64,000 bases of DNA from JACVRW01 sp963820315. Its GTDB lineage: Bacteria; Actinomycetota; Thermoleophilia; Solirubrobacterales; Thermoleophilaceae. The translations under genes were made by a program, and so were the position numbers. Under the pieces are notes generated by a model. That model searched no databases and was not told the origin of the DNA. It was given only the letters and a program-made list of their open reading frames with translations. The DNA lies in the NCBI GenBank assembly GCA_963820315.1, contig CAWFZK010000048.1, positions 1 through 64,000 of the forward strand, written 5' to 3'. Position 1 is the first letter of the stretch; each line of letters begins with the position of its first letter. Below, one piece after another: positions 24,889 through 33,801 of this stretch.

Positions 24889-26013
24889 TCAGTCGCGGAT
24901 GACGCCGCCCACGTAAGTGACCGGGGCGGTGTTCGGCTCGCCGTACACCGAGCAGATCGCCCGCGGGACCGTGCCGACGTTCTCCCATTCGGTCTTCACG
25001 TGCTTCGACCAGCCGCTCTGGCTGCCGAGCGTGACGCCGAAGATGCTGATCGCGCGGCTGACGGACCTGGCCTCGCCGCTCGAGATCCACTCGGTGCTCT
25101 TCGGAGCGACGATCAGCTGATGAGCGCTGTCGGCGGTGTGGCAGCTGCCGTCGAGCACGCTCGCGGCGTCGTCGTACTTCTTGTAGTACGAGCCGCCCAC
25201 GTGGTGGCTCGTGCGGAGGACGCGCGTGAGGTCCTTCGGGCCGCGGTTGCAGTCGTCGCCGACGAGGTAGAAGTAGTAATAGGCAAAGCGCGTCTGGACG
25301 TAGCGCGAGAAGGCGCCGGGGCCGGGCGGGCGGATGATCGAGCCGCGCTCGCCGACCGTCGTCTTCGTGACAGACGTCTCGCCGCGCGCCTCGAAGCCGC
25401 TGCGGCCATAGGCCACCGCTCCGCCGATCGTCGAGTCGGCCTGCGAGCCGGTCGCGTAGTAGAAGGTCGAGCGGAAGCCGCCCCACTGGTGGAGCTGACC
25501 GACGCGCGTGTAGCGGTAGTAGTTCTTCGAGCGCACCCACTCGCAGTCAGAGCGTTCCTGGCTCGCGAGCGCCTGCGTGCTCGTCGTTCCCCGGTCCCAG
25601 GGGTGCAGCGGAAGGCGGGGCGAGGTGGACGCATGGGCGACCCAGCGCCCGTTCGAGAGCTTGCGGGTGAAGGGCAGCACGGCCTTGCCGGCCTCGGTCT
25701 TGACGAGCAGCAGCAGGTTGACCGAGCCGTCGTTGCGCGCGGCGGCGCGGCGCAGCAGGGGCGTCGGGCGCGTCGTGACGTCGAAGTCGCCGTTGCGAAC
25801 GGTGGCGAAGCCGACGGTCTGGAACGCTCCGCGCTTGCTGGAGGCGCTCTGGTCGAGGAAGACGGTCGCCGTCCCCGTGACGGCCGACGACGAGAAGGCG
25901 CCGGGCGGCGGCGCGACGCTGCCCTCGATCAGCTGCGGGGCGGCGGAGGCCGGCGCGGCGCCGGCGGCGAGTAGCCCGAGCGCGAGGGCGGGGAGGGCGA
26001 GGCGGCGAGTCAT
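24889..26013 (-). CDS. Secreted protein of unknown function
   Basis: A 374-residue exported protein with a clear signal peptide (RRLALPALALGLLAAGAAPASA). I recognise no domain. The mature part has a beta-rich region, a segment with four widely spaced cysteines (SDCEW, GDDCNRG, GSCHTAD, AICSVYG) that could form disulfides, many aromatic residues (NYYRYTRVGQ, RFAYYYFYLVGDD), and a C-terminal WENVGTVPRAICSVYG section. ATG 26013 has GGAGAT upstream. It is divergent from the LysM gene. Confidence 0.75.
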   Translation of the reverse strand: MTRRLALPALALGLLAAGAAPASAAPQLIEGSVAPPPGAFSSSAVTGTATVFLDQSASSKRGAFQTVGFATVRNGDFDVTTRPTPLLRRAAARNDGSVNLLLLVKTEAGKAVLPFTRKLSNGRWVAHASTSPRLPLHPWDRGTTSTQALASQERSDCEWVRSKNYYRYTRVGQLHQWGGFRSTFYYATGSQADSTIGGAVAYGRSGFEARGETSVTKTTVGERGSIIRPPGPGAFSRYVQTRFAYYYFYLVGDDCNRGPKDLTRVLRTSHHVGGSYYKKYDDAASVLDGSCHTADSAHQLIVAPKSTEWISSGEARSVSRAISIFGVTLGSQSGWSKHVKTEWENVGTVPRAICSVYGEPNTAPVTYVGGVIRD

Positions 26014-26055
26014 CGGTGTGGAGATCTCCTTCAGACGCTAGGTTTTTCCATCATC

Positions 26056-26065
26056 CCCCTAGGGG
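26056..26065. promoter_or_regulatory. 10-bp perfect palindrome in a divergent promoter region
   Basis: CCCCTAGGGG lies in the 68-base gap between the secreted-protein gene (minus) and the LysM gene (plus). Its position would allow a repressor to act on both promoters, but the palindrome is short and no second half-site or repeat was found. Confidence 0.3.
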
Positions 26066-26081
26066 AATCTCAAGAAACCTG

Positions 26082-26966
26082 ATGGGTTACGCGCGCACAG
26101 CAAGGGGGATGGGCCGTCGAGCGGCCCTCGCGCTTGCCGCAGTTTTCGCGCCGACGCTCGGGCCCGGCGTGGCCGCCGCTCAGGCGCCGCCCCCGCCGCC
26201 GGGGGCGACCGAGGAGGAGATCGACAGCTACCTCGATCAACTCGACGCGCAGACGCCGGTCGAGCCGGCGCCGGTGCTCCCCGAGGCGCCGACGCCCGAG
26301 GAGCAGACGGACATCGACGCCACCACGGACGACGAGCCCACGCCGGGTCCGCCGCCGCCTCCGGAGCCGCCCGACCCGCCCGAGCCGGCTCCGGTCGCCC
26401 CGGCGCCCGTCGAGCCGGCGCCCGTCGAGCCGGCGCCTGTCGAGCCGGCGCCCGTGACAGAGCCGCCGGTGGAGACCCCGCCCGCCGAGCCCACGCCGGC
26501 GCCGGTCCCGGCTCCCGAGCCGGTCGTCCCGCCGCCCCCGCCTCCGGCGGTGACGGCGCCCACCAGCCCGCCCGTGGGAGAGCAACCCACCCCGCCGGCC
26601 GCCCCCGAGCCGCCCGTCACGGCGCCGAGGCGCGTGCAGCCGCCGCCCGCCCCGCCGCCGGCGCCCGTGATCGAGCCGGCGCCGGCAGCCCCGCCGGCCG
26701 AGCCGGTCGTCGTGGAGGCCGTGCCGGCCTCCGCTCAGGCTGAGGCGCCCGCGCCCCGCGCGGACGCCTCGAAGGGCGTGCACGTCGTGCGCGCGGGCGA
26801 GTCGCTCTGGTCGATCGCCGAGGATCTGCTCGGCCCCGGCGCGTCGACGGCGGAGATCGCCCGCGCGGTCGAGCGGCTGTGGGAGCTCAACGTCGAGCGG
26901 ATCGGCAGTGGGGACCCGGACCTGATCGTGTCCGGGCAGCGCCTCGCCATCCCGCGCGGGCTCTAA
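26082..26966 (+). CDS. Proline-rich exported protein with C-terminal LysM domain
   Basis: About 294 residues. An N-terminal signal (RRAALALAAVFAPTLGPGVAAAQA) is followed by a 190-residue region dominated by Pro, Glu, Ala and Val with repeats of APVEP, and then a LysM domain of about 60 residues (HVVRAGESLWSIAEDLLG, then WELNVERIGSGDPDLIVSGQ). The plan suggests a wall-spanning Pro-rich arm that carries a peptidoglycan-binding LysM. The start may be ATG 26082 or ATG 26109 (MGRRAALAL); the second gives a cleaner signal peptide, but the AAGGGGG before it is very close. The 3' end overlaps the ABC permease gene by 4 bases. Confidence 0.8.
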   Translation: MGYARTARGMGRRAALALAAVFAPTLGPGVAAAQAPPPPPGATEEEIDSYLDQLDAQTPVEPAPVLPEAPTPEEQTDIDATTDDEPTPGPPPPPEPPDPPEPAPVAPAPVEPAPVEPAPVEPAPVTEPPVETPPAEPTPAPVPAPEPVVPPPPPPAVTAPTSPPVGEQPTPPAAPEPPVTAPRRVQPPPAPPPAPVIEPAPAAPPAEPVVVEAVPASAQAEAPAPRADASKGVHVVRAGESLWSIAEDLLGPGASTAEIARAVERLWELNVERIGSGDPDLIVSGQRLAIPRGL

Positions 26967-27709
26967 CCCTCGACGTCACGGCGGCGCAGCAGTGCGACGC
27001 CCGCCGCGAAGGCGATCCCGATCCAACCCAGCAGCGCGAGGGTCGCGAGCTGCGGGTTGAGCAGGTTCGCCTCATCGAGGCCGACGGCTGCCGGGTCGAT
27101 GCCGCTCGCGGCTGTCGGGAGCGCGACGAACGGGCCGAAGCGACCGACCTCCGGAACGATCGCGAGCACCATCGGCTCCAGGACGAACATGGCCACCAGC
27201 ACACCCACGATGGCCGCCACCTGGTTGCGGACGAGCGCGCCCAGCGCGACGCCGAAGGCGCCCACCAGGGCGGCGAGCCCGGCGCTCCGTGTGACGTACT
27301 CGGTGAGCTCGCCGGCGTCCGGGCCCGGGAGGTCCCGCACTCCGACGAACACGAGCCCGACGACCGTCACCGCCGCGGAGATGAGGAGCGAGAGCACCAG
27401 CCCCGCACCCGCGAAGGCGACGGCCTTCGCGGCGAGGAAGCGCAGCCGGTCGGGCGCCGCGAGCAGAGCGCCGGTGATGGTGCGATGGCGCCATTCGCCC
27501 GTGATGCCGATCACGGCCAGGATCAGGATGAACGCGCTGCTGAAGTCATTGGCGAAGATGTCGACGAAGACGTCCTGCGGCTCTGGATCGGACAGCACGC
27601 CGGTGAGGACCGTCACGAGCAGCGACAGGCCGCCGGCGACGGCGGTCAGCGCGACGAACGTGCGGGTCGTGCGCAGCTTGATGAACTCGGATCGGAGCAG
27701 GGTGGTCAT
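26963..27709 (-). CDS. ABC-2 type transporter permease
   Basis: A 248-residue permease with about six membrane helices. It starts LLRSEFIKLRTTRTFVALTA, a signature of ABC-2 permeases of the bacitracin/lantibiotic-export style, with ITGEWRHRTITGALLAAPDR between helices two and three. The ATPase gene overlaps by 4 bases upstream (ATGA), so the two form one exporter operon. A two-component system just upstream on the same strand suggests it may respond to a cell-envelope stress or drug. Confidence 0.87.
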   Translation of the reverse strand: MTTLLRSEFIKLRTTRTFVALTAVAGGLSLLVTVLTGVLSDPEPQDVFVDIFANDFSSAFILILAVIGITGEWRHRTITGALLAAPDRLRFLAAKAVAFAGAGLVLSLLISAAVTVVGLVFVGVRDLPGPDAGELTEYVTRSAGLAALVGAFGVALGALVRNQVAAIVGVLVAMFVLEPMVLAIVPEVGRFGPFVALPTAASGIDPAAVGLDEANLLNPQLATLALLGWIGIAFAAGVALLRRRDVEG

Positions 27710-28602
27710 GCCGCCTCCGCGGTGAGGTCGAGGAACGCGTCTTCCAATGAACGGCCGGTGGCGATCAGCTCCCGCAGCGCGATTCCCTCGCTTGCGGCAA
27801 GCCGGCCCACCTCGTCCGGGGTCATCCCGGGAACGACGAGCGCGTCGGCGCCCTGGCGCTCGACCATCCGGCCGCCATTAGTGAGCACGGCCGCGAGCCG
27901 CTCGGGCTCGCCGCTGCGCACGCGCGTGGCGGAATCGGCGCCGTCGCCGCCCAGGACATCGTCGAGCCGGCCGCTCGCGCGGAGCGCTCCGGCGGAGATG
28001 ACGACCACGTCGTCCGCGCTCAGGGCCAGCTCCGACAGCAGGTGGCTCGAGACGAGCACCGCGCGGCCGCGGGCGGCCTCGGCGCGCAGGAGGTCGCGCA
28101 CCCAGCGGATGCCGGGCGGGTCGAGCCCGTTGGTGGGCTCATCGAGGATCAGCACCTCGGGATCGCCGAGCAACGCAGCGGCTATCGCCAGCCGCTGGCG
28201 CATGCCCATCGAGTAACCCTTCACGCGCCGGCGCCCCGCGCCGCTCAGCTCGACGAACTCGAGCACCTCGTCGACGCGCGACTCGGGATGGTCGCCCGCT
28301 GCGGCGAGCACGCGCAGGTGGTTGCGCCCGCTGCGGCCGGGGTGGAAGCTCGCGTCCTCGAGCACGGCACCCACGTGCCTGCTCGGGCGCTCGAGCTCCT
28401 CGTAGGTTCGGCCGTCGAAGGTGCCCTCGCCCGAGTCCGGATGCACGAGCCCGAGCAGCATGCGCAGTGTGGTCGACTTGCCGGCGCCGTTCGGCCCGAC
28501 GAAGCCGGTAACCCGGCCGGCGTTCACCTCGAAGGTGAGGTGGCTCACGGCCTGGACGGATCCGAAGCGCCGGCTCAGGCCTCTTATCTCGATTGCAGCC
28601 AT
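27706..28602 (-). CDS. ABC transporter ATP-binding protein
   Basis: A 298-residue ATPase partner of the permease. Walker A is FVGPNGAGKST, the signature is YSMGMRQRLAIAAAL, and Walker B is EVLILDEPTNGLDPPG. The C-terminal 80 residues resemble the regulatory tail of drug or lantibiotic exporter ATPases. ATG 28602. Members often export antimicrobial compounds or act on the membrane; the substrate is unknown. Confidence 0.9.
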   Translation of the reverse strand: MAAIEIRGLSRRFGSVQAVSHLTFEVNAGRVTGFVGPNGAGKSTTLRMLLGLVHPDSGEGTFDGRTYEELERPSRHVGAVLEDASFHPGRSGRNHLRVLAAAGDHPESRVDEVLEFVELSGAGRRRVKGYSMGMRQRLAIAAALLGDPEVLILDEPTNGLDPPGIRWVRDLLRAEAARGRAVLVSSHLLSELALSADDVVVISAGALRASGRLDDVLGGDGADSATRVRSGEPERLAAVLTNGGRMVERQGADALVVPGMTPDEVGRLAASEGIALRELIATGRSLEDAFLDLTAEAA

Positions 28603-28668
28603 GCCGCCAAGCTAGGCCGCACGGCGCCGCCAGACATCGGTCTCAGGAGTGGATCTGGAGGTCCGTCT

Positions 28669-29331
28669 TCAGGATGAGCGCGGTCGCACGAGCCCGACGT
28701 CGTAGGCGTGGACGACCGCCTGCACCCGGTCGCGTAGACCGAGTTTGCGCAGCACCGAGGAGACGTGCGTCTTCACGGTCGCCTCGGTCAGCACCAGCCG
28801 CGAGGCGATCTCGGCGTTCGACAGCGCGAGGGCGACGAGCCGGAGCACCTCGAGCTCGCGCTCGGTCAGCTCCTCGAGCATCTCGGGGGTGGGGCCCGGG
28901 TCGGGGAGGGCGCCGGCGAAGCGGTCGAGCAGCCGCCGCGTGGCGCTCGGCGCGAGCAGTGCGTCGCCGGCCGCCACCACCCGTACGGCGTCGACGAGCT
29001 CCGGCGGACGCACGTCCTTCAAGAGGAAGCCGCTGGCGCCGGCGCGGACGGCGGCGAACACGTACTCGTCGAGGTCGTAGGTGGTGAGCACCACCACGCG
29101 GGCGCTGCTGCCGGACGCGGCGATGCGGCGCGTCGCCTCGATCCCGTCCATGACGGGCATGCGCACGTCCATCAGCACTACGTCCGGCTCGAGTCGCTCG
29201 ACCAGCTCGACCGCTTCGGCGCCGTCGCCGGCTTCGCCCGTGACCTCGATGTCCTCGCGCGCGTCGAGGATCATGCGGAACCCGCCGCGGACGAGCGCCT
29301 GGTCGTCGACGATGACGACGCCGATGGTCAC
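28669..29331 (-). CDS. NarL/LuxR-type response regulator
   Basis: A 220-residue response regulator. The receiver domain (TIGVVIVDDQALVRGGFRMI, phosphoacceptor aspartate in DVVLMDVRMPVMDG, lysine in SGFLLKDVRP) precedes a LuxR-type helix-turn-helix (ELTERELEVLRLVALALSNA, then TEATVKTHVSSVLRKLGL). It overlaps the sensor kinase gene by 4 bases, so the two are cotranscribed. The ABC exporter just downstream is a likely target. Confidence 0.93.
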   Translation of the reverse strand: MTIGVVIVDDQALVRGGFRMILDAREDIEVTGEAGDGAEAVELVERLEPDVVLMDVRMPVMDGIEATRRIAASGSSARVVVLTTYDLDEYVFAAVRAGASGFLLKDVRPPELVDAVRVVAAGDALLAPSATRRLLDRFAGALPDPGPTPEMLEELTERELEVLRLVALALSNAEIASRLVLTEATVKTHVSSVLRKLGLRDRVQAVVHAYDVGLVRPRSS

Positions 29332-30425
29332 CGAGCCGCCTCGAGAGGCAGCCGTGCGTGGACGCGGTAGCCGCCCTCCGGCATCGGACCGGCCTCGAAC
29401 GTGCCCCCGAGCATGGTCGCCCGCTCGCGCATCCCGACGAGCCCGTGTCCGCCCTCCGACAGGGCAACCGACGGCCGGCCGTTGTCGCGCACGTCGACCT
29501 CGAGCGCCTCCGGCCCGAGCCGCAGCACGACCTCGGCGCGGGTGGCGCGGGCGTGACGGAGCGTGTTGGTCAGCGCCTCCTGGACGATGCGGTACGCGGA
29601 CAGGTCGACGCCGGCTGGAACGTCACCGTCACCCTCACGGCGCATCACGACGTCGAGCCCGCCCGCGCGCAGCGGCTCGGCGAGCTCGTCGAGCCGCTCG
29701 AGTCCGGGCGCCGGCGCGTGCTCGGCTCCGTCACCCGCGGGCCGCATCGCGCCGAGGAGGAGCCGGAGCTCGCGGAGCGCGTCGCGACCCGTGTGCTCGA
29801 TCGAGCGAAGCGCGTCGCGCGCCTGATCGGGGTGCTCGTCGAAGACGTCGTCGGCTGCGGCGGCCTGGACCACGATCACCGACACGGAGTGCGCCACGAC
29901 GTCGTGGACCTCGCGTGCGATCCGGGCCTGCTCGTCCGCGACCGCGCGCCGGGCCTCCTCGTGGATCACCACCCGGCGGTTGCGCGCCGCCTCGCCGAGC
30001 GCCCAGGCGCCTACGCCGAGCCCTATCGCAAAGACGGCGTCCTCCGCGGTCGTTGCGAAGAAGTTGATCGAGGCCACCGCCGTCAGCAGCGCGAGGCCGA
30101 ACAGCGAAACCCGCGGTGGCAGCACGGAGGCGAGCGCACCGACAGCGAAATAGGCCCCCAGCGGCATCACCGAGTCCGGCGAGATGGCAAGCACGGCCAG
30201 GCTGACGAGGAGGGACACCGCCGTGACCGGGAGCGGCTCCGTACGCCGCCAGCGCAGCGCGATCCCCTGCACGACGGCGAGCGCGAGCAGCAGGAGGACC
30301 ACGCCCGTGGGGGCGCCGGAGTCGGATTCTCCCAGCGCGATGAGCACGTAGAAGAGCCCGACACCCCATGGGACCGCCACGTCGGCGAACCCGCGCAGGC
30401 CCGTGGCTTTCCAGGGCAGCCGCAT
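29328..30425 (-). CDS. Sensor histidine kinase (NarL-type, HisKA_3)
   Basis: A 365-residue kinase. Five or so N-terminal membrane helices (VGLFYVLIALGES, VVLLLLALAVVQGIAL and others) form the sensor. The dimerisation domain carries the phosphorylated histidine in ARIAREVHDVVAHSVSVIVV, and the ATP-binding HATPase_c part contains IVQEALTNTLRHARAT and GGHGLVGMRERATMLGG. The plan is that of DesK/LiaS-like kinases with no extracellular domain. Start ATG 30425 (MRLPWKATG). It is divergent from the molybdopterin oxidoreductase gene. Confidence 0.92.
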   Translation of the reverse strand: MRLPWKATGLRGFADVAVPWGVGLFYVLIALGESDSGAPTGVVLLLLALAVVQGIALRWRRTEPLPVTAVSLLVSLAVLAISPDSVMPLGAYFAVGALASVLPPRVSLFGLALLTAVASINFFATTAEDAVFAIGLGVGAWALGEAARNRRVVIHEEARRAVADEQARIAREVHDVVAHSVSVIVVQAAAADDVFDEHPDQARDALRSIEHTGRDALRELRLLLGAMRPAGDGAEHAPAPGLERLDELAEPLRAGGLDVVMRREGDGDVPAGVDLSAYRIVQEALTNTLRHARATRAEVVLRLGPEALEVDVRDNGRPSVALSEGGHGLVGMRERATMLGGTFEAGPMPEGGYRVHARLPLEAAR

Positions 30426-30504
30426 CCCTCGATCGTGCCCGATCGCCGCGGCGGCCGCATCCGTCGGAGGTATGAGGCGCCTCGGCCGGGCGTAGCATGG
30501 GCGG

Positions 30505-32529
30505 GTGACCACTCGCATCGTCCGCGCCGCCTGCCCGCACGATTGCCCGGACACCTGCGCGATGCACGTGAGCGTCGAGGACGGCCGGGCCGTTGCGCTC
30601 GCCGGCGATCCGGACCATCCGATCACGGTGGGCTTTCTGTGCGGCAAGGTCTCGAACTACCTCGACCGCGTCTACGCCGACGAGCGCATCCTGCACCCGC
30701 TGGTCCGGCGGGGACCGAAGGGCGAAGGCCGCTTCGAGCGCGTCGGCTGGGATGAGGCGCTCGACCGTGTCGCGGGCGGCCTCACGCGCGTGCGCGAGGA
30801 GTACGGCGGCGAGGCCATCCTGCCCTACTCGTACATGGGCACGCAGGGCCTGGTGCAGGGCAACATCATGAGCGCGCGCGTGATGAACGCCCTCGGCGCG
30901 ACGGAGCTCGAGCGGACGATCTGCGCGACGGCCGGCAATGCCGGGACGAAGCTGGCGCACGGCATTTCACCGGAAGTCGATCCCGAGGAGTGGCCGCACG
31001 CGCGCTACGTGCTCGTCTGGGGCTGGAACCCGATGTCGACCGCTCCGCATCTCTGGCGCAAGCTGCTCGACGCCCGCAAGGCCGGCGCGCGGCTGGTGGT
31101 CGTCGACCCGTTTCGCAGCCGCACGGCGCGCGTGGCGGATGAGCACCTGCGCCCGCTGCCGGGCACCGACGCCGCGCTCGGCATTGGGATGATGCGGGCG
31201 ATCGTCGACGCCGGTCTCCAGGACGAGGACTGGTGCCGGGCCTATACGGACGGATACGACGAGCTGCTGACGCGGCTGGACGACTTCCCAGTCGAGCGCG
31301 CGGCCGAGATCAGCGGCGTCGACGCCGACACGATCGCGCGGGTGGGCCGCGAGTTCGCCTCGACGCGACCGGCCCTGTTGCGCCTCGGTGTGGGCGCGCA
31401 GCGTCATCTCGGAGCGCCCGCCGCCTACTCGACGCTCGCCTCTCTGCCGGCACTCACTGGCGCGTGGCGCGACCGCGGCGGCGGCTGCTCATACGTCCCA
31501 AATGCGACCGCCTCGGCCGTGTCCGGGTCCGCGCTGCAGGGCGCCGAGCTGCGACGAAGCCCGGGGCGGACGATCAACATGTCCCAGGTCGGCGCAGCCC
31601 TCACCGACGATTCGCTCGACCCGCCGCTGAAGGCACTCGTCTGCTGGAACTCGAACCCGGCGGCGATCGCACCCGATCAGCAGCAGGTGCTGGCTGGGCT
31701 GCGCCGCGAGGACCTGTTCACGGTCGTGCTCGAGCAGTTCATGACCGACACCGCTGCGCACGCCGACGTGGTGCTCCCCGCAACGACGCAGCTCGAGCAC
31801 CGCGACATCGTCTTCTCCTGGGGCCACCACTACCTCACGTGGAACGAGCCGGCGATCGCGCCGCTCGCCGAGGCAAAGCCCAACACGGAGATGTTCCGCC
31901 TGCTCGCCGCGCGGCTCGGCTTCGACGACCCGCTCTTCCGTGAGACCGACGAGGAGCTGATCGACCAGCTGCTCTCCGGCTTCGAGGAGGGCGACCTGCG
32001 CGAGCGCGGTTGGACGAAGATCGATTTGGGCCAGGGGCCGACGCCGCACGCCGAGGGCGGTTTCTCGACGAGGTCCGGCAAAGTCATGCTGCACGCCGAC
32101 TACGTAGCGCCGGCCGAGGTCGCCGACGAGGCGCTCGCCGAGCGCTTCCCGCTCGCGCTCGTCACGCCCAAGACGCACCTCTTCCTCAACTCGACGTTCG
32201 CGAACCAGCACCGCCAGCACTCGGCGCAGCCGCAGCCCGAGGTGGTCGTGAGCCCGGCGGACGCCGGCGCGCGCCGAATCGAGGACGGCGCAACCGTTCG
32301 GGTCTGGAACGAGCGCGGCGAGTTCACATGCGCGGCGCGGGTCTCGGACGATGCGCGCCCGGGCGTGCTCGTCGCGCCGATGGGCTGGTGGAACCGCGAC
32401 TACGAACGCGGCCGCAGCGCGCAGGTGACGACGTCGCAGCGGCTCACCGAGGTGGGGAACGCGCCCACCTTCAACGACAACCGCGTCGAGATCGAGCCGC
32501 TCAGCGGATCAGGCCGTAGTCGCGCTTGA
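30505..32529 (+). CDS. Molybdopterin-dependent oxidoreductase, DMSO reductase family
   Basis: A 674-residue enzyme of the MopB superfamily. The N-terminal [4Fe-4S] motif is CPHDCPDTC with the fourth cysteine in VGFLCGKVSNY. ILPYSYMGTQGLVQGNIMS and SPGRTINMSQVGAAL are typical of the group of formate dehydrogenase/BisC-like proteins without added subunits, and the C-terminal molybdopterin-dinucleotide domain (VVVSPADAGARRIEDGATVR) is complete. The donor and acceptor are unknown; no electron-transfer subunit or cofactor gene is adjacent. Start GTG 30505. The 3' end overlaps the GH3-like gene by 29 bases on the opposite strand. Confidence 0.9.
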   Translation: MTTRIVRAACPHDCPDTCAMHVSVEDGRAVALAGDPDHPITVGFLCGKVSNYLDRVYADERILHPLVRRGPKGEGRFERVGWDEALDRVAGGLTRVREEYGGEAILPYSYMGTQGLVQGNIMSARVMNALGATELERTICATAGNAGTKLAHGISPEVDPEEWPHARYVLVWGWNPMSTAPHLWRKLLDARKAGARLVVVDPFRSRTARVADEHLRPLPGTDAALGIGMMRAIVDAGLQDEDWCRAYTDGYDELLTRLDDFPVERAAEISGVDADTIARVGREFASTRPALLRLGVGAQRHLGAPAAYSTLASLPALTGAWRDRGGGCSYVPNATASAVSGSALQGAELRRSPGRTINMSQVGAALTDDSLDPPLKALVCWNSNPAAIAPDQQQVLAGLRREDLFTVVLEQFMTDTAAHADVVLPATTQLEHRDIVFSWGHHYLTWNEPAIAPLAEAKPNTEMFRLLAARLGFDDPLFRETDEELIDQLLSGFEEGDLRERGWTKIDLGQGPTPHAEGGFSTRSGKVMLHADYVAPAEVADEALAERFPLALVTPKTHLFLNSTFANQHRQHSAQPQPEVVVSPADAGARRIEDGATVRVWNERGEFTCAARVSDDARPGVLVAPMGWWNRDYERGRSAQVTTSQRLTEVGNAPTFNDNRVEIEPLSGSGRSRA

Positions 32530-33751
32530 CGGAGAGGATGCGGCCGACGGCCCGGTCGAGCCGTGCCCGCGAGATGCGCCCGGAGCGCACGGCCTGAAGG
32601 ACGGCCACGTAGGCGGCCTGCTGATCGCCCGGCGGCCCTGAGATGACCAGCATGTCCGCGCCCGCCCGAACCGCGTCGACGGCGGCGTCGGGAACCGTGT
32701 AGAGCGCCGTGATGGCCGGATCGGCGAGATCGTCGGTCAGCGCGACACCCTCGAAGCCGAGCTCGTCGCGCAACAGCCGGGTCGCGACGGCCGGGGAGAG
32801 CGAGGCGGGCACCGTGAAGTCGCTGAACGGGTAGAGCGCGTGCGCGAGCGTCACGCCCGGCACTCCGGCGCCGATCGCCGCCTCGAAGGGGATGAGGTCG
32901 CGCTCACGCAGCTGATCGAGCTCGAGTCCGACCGTGGCTGGTCCGTCCTGGGTCGCCTGGTCGGCCGAGCCGAGACCGGGGAGGTGAGCGGCTGAGCTGA
33001 ACATGCGCGCCCTGCGATAGGCCTCGACGGTGCGGCGCGCGTAGGCCGCGACCTCCTCCGGGTCGTCTGAATAGACGCGCTCGCCGAGAGCCGAGCCCGA
33101 GCCGAGGCCGACGTCGATGTCCGGCCCGAGCACGCCCGTGACCCCGAGCCGGCGCAGGGCGCGACCCGACGCAAGCGCCTCGGCGGCCGCCTCGGTGGCG
33201 GACGCCAGGTCCGCCGGCGGCGCGGACGGCGGCAGTCCGGGCAGCGAGTTGAGGTCGCCGCCCTCCTGCCTCGTCAGCACGAACGGCGGGAAGTGCCGGG
33301 CGGCGCGGGCGGTCGCTCTGAACGCCGCGGTCAATGCGGCCAGCTGCGCCTCGTCGGTGTAGTTCTGCCGCGCGACGACGAGCGCTCCGAGGTCGAACCG
33401 GCGCAGCCGGCCGAGGATGTCCGCGCTCGTGTCCGTGCCGTCGAAGCCGAGCGCGAACAGTTGCGCGACCTTGCGCTCTACCGGCAGCCCTGCGAGCAGC
33501 TGTGCGATCGCGCGCGGAAGCGATCCGTCCAGCGGCTGTCGCTCGGCGCGGGCGGCGGGCGGTGGCACGATCCTCGCGAGGAACGACACGCGGGCCTTCG
33601 GCTCGTCGCGGCCCGCCTGCGGCAGGGGTCCTCCGCCGGGCTCGTCCGACTCGCGCGCACCCAGCACGGCACCCGTCACCGCGGACGCCACGGCGAGCAC
33701 GACGAGCAGTGCCAGCAGCAGCTGACGTCGCCGGGCCGGATCCGCGAGCAC
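32501..33751 (-). CDS. Exported glycoside hydrolase family 3-like protein (active site altered)
   Basis: A 416-residue protein with an N-terminal membrane/signal segment (LLLALLVVLAVASAVTGAVLG) and a GH3 N-terminal barrel, as in NagZ beta-N-acetylglucosaminidases (LPVERKVAQLFALGFDGT, PPFVLTRQEGGDLNSLPG, LGVTGVLGPDIDVGLGSG). The nucleophile region (GFEGVALTDDLADPAI) keeps an aspartate. The acid/base loop does not: the family's KH(F/I)PGHGD...DSH region is here AAHLPGLGSADQATQDGP, with no D-x-H dyad. It may have changed substrate, use another acid, or act as a binding protein. Divergent from lysC, 50 bases apart. Confidence 0.82.
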   Translation of the reverse strand: MLADPARRRQLLLALLVVLAVASAVTGAVLGARESDEPGGGPLPQAGRDEPKARVSFLARIVPPPAARAERQPLDGSLPRAIAQLLAGLPVERKVAQLFALGFDGTDTSADILGRLRRFDLGALVVARQNYTDEAQLAALTAAFRATARAARHFPPFVLTRQEGGDLNSLPGLPPSAPPADLASATEAAAEALASGRALRRLGVTGVLGPDIDVGLGSGSALGERVYSDDPEEVAAYARRTVEAYRRARMFSSAAHLPGLGSADQATQDGPATVGLELDQLRERDLIPFEAAIGAGVPGVTLAHALYPFSDFTVPASLSPAVATRLLRDELGFEGVALTDDLADPAITALYTVPDAAVDAVRAGADMLVISGPPGDQQAAYVAVLQAVRSGRISRARLDRAVGRILSVKRDYGLIR

Positions 33752-33801
33752 GGCGGGAACGCTAGCCGCCCGGGCCGCCCTCGGCGGCTATCTTTGCCGC
33801 G

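Noticed and set aside
26237..26620. Gly/Ser-rich and Pro-rich frames antisense to the LysM gene and within the toxin repeats
   Set aside because: Low-complexity shadows of GC-rich repeats; composition mirrors the coding strand.
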